Below are positions 63,386-64,000 of a DNA stretch of 64,000 nucleotides, in pieces. This DNA comes from Paracentrotus lividus. Taxonomy: Eukaryota > Echinodermata > Echinoidea > Camarodonta > Echinidae. Position 1 is the stretch's first letter. Each line of letters starts with the position of its first letter. The notes under the pieces were generated by a model. That model was not told the origin of the DNA. It made no database searches and was given only the letters and a program-made list of their open reading frames with translations. The stretch is taken from assembly GCA_940671915.1 (NCBI GenBank), contig CALNVZ010002974.1:23215544-23279543 (forward strand), read 5' to 3'. The position numbers and the translations under genes were made by a program.

Positions 63386-63960
63386 AGCGGGTCTCGCTCC
63401 CTATCCCTTGGGCTTCGCCCCAGAGGTGACGGGATATGGTACCCCTCGTGGCAGAGTACACCCGGCCCTCGTCCCTAGACACTGGCCTGGTCACTACCAC
63501 CCGCCACGTCGGCCTCTGGCTGGGATCACCCGCCTAGGGAGTCCCAGCCGAGCGGCCCCCGGGATAAGGGATCGGTGACTGACTCCGAACTTATTTCGGA
63601 GTTCTCGCTCACCCAGCCCAGTCTGCCCCGGCAGACCTCCCCGTCTCGTCCGCCCCTTGTGGAAACCGAATCGAATGTGTCGGAGCTACGGCTATCCCTT
63701 GGATACCCTCATGCGCCCGCCGGGGGTTTGTTTCATTGAACACCCGGCCTCCCGGACCCTCGGGCGTTCTATCGCACCAGAAGTGACGCGACTAGCTACC
63801 TCTGGTGGCTTGGTTGCCTGGCCCTTGTCACACGACACTGGCCTGGTCTCATGCCGCCACATCAGATATTTGGTTGGTTTGTGCTTCGGCTTCCTACCAA
63901 GCGGAACAGTTTTTCGCTTCCCTATCCCTCGGGCCCTTCGCGACACGCGCGAGCTGTGAC
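63386..63960 (+). repeat. Continuation of the GC-rich internally repeated region
   Basis: Phrases seen before the gap recur: CCCTATCCCTTGGG near 63403, GGCTATCCCTTGG near 63689 and CCCTATCCCTCGGG near 63920. GACACTGGCCTGGTC occurs at about 63477 and 63835, and ACACCCGG with GGGCG at about 62350 and 63740. This indicates degenerate tandem units. The window ends in a short AT repeat. Confidence 0.5.
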
Positions 63961-64000
63961 AGATAGTGAGTGGGCGGTGACGACAACGATATATATATCG

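Noticed and set aside
61987-63500. Open frames of 350-480 codons on both strands near the right end
   Set aside because: Most of their length is the 919-N gap translated as unknown residues; the real flanks alone do not support a long gene.

Overview
The window is animal nuclear DNA: AT-rich, full of GT-AG introns, microsatellites, tRNA-derived SINEs and many small foldback or terminal-inverted-repeat elements. The gene content and repeat style suggest a marine invertebrate deuterostome, most likely an echinoderm such as a sea urchin. That is an inference; no species-specific marker was tested.

Layout. Positions 1-13.4 kb are repeat-dominated. Two 2.8-kb inverted arms (629-3398 and 9838-12590) flank a 6.4-kb core. 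The core holds a 0.7-kb T-rich tract, the terminal exon of a class A GPCR (5269-5610), a triplicated repeat and a clean MITE. From about 13.45 kb to the right end lies one large plus-strand gene, the orthologue of DNAJC13 (RME-8), an endosomal J-domain co-chaperone of Hsc70. I placed one putative 5' untranslated exon and 46 coding exons. They join in phase into 2011 codons, with the N-terminal PI3P-binding motif, a GYF_2-like segment, a J domain with HPDK and four IWN-type repeats. The last roughly 230 codons expected of the family are not seen; they should lie beyond the window or in the 919-base gap.

The introns hold a 4.2-kb DNA transposon with a BED-like zinc finger and a nested foldback, a TTAA-flanked piggyBac-like MITE, SINEs (one with a 12-bp target duplication) and several hairpin families. 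The rightmost 3 kb is GC-rich, internally repeated and probably of retroelement or satellite origin.

The most unusual observation is a recurring pattern inside DNAJC13. At ten separate exon edges, a short tandem or near-tandem duplication (periods about 104-201 bp) has copied a splice site, usually together with the adjoining exon end. The intact exon therefore sits beside one to four decayed decoys. Two assembly gaps are flanked by direct copies of the same sequence and look like unmerged contig overlaps; the larger one makes exon 17 appear twice.
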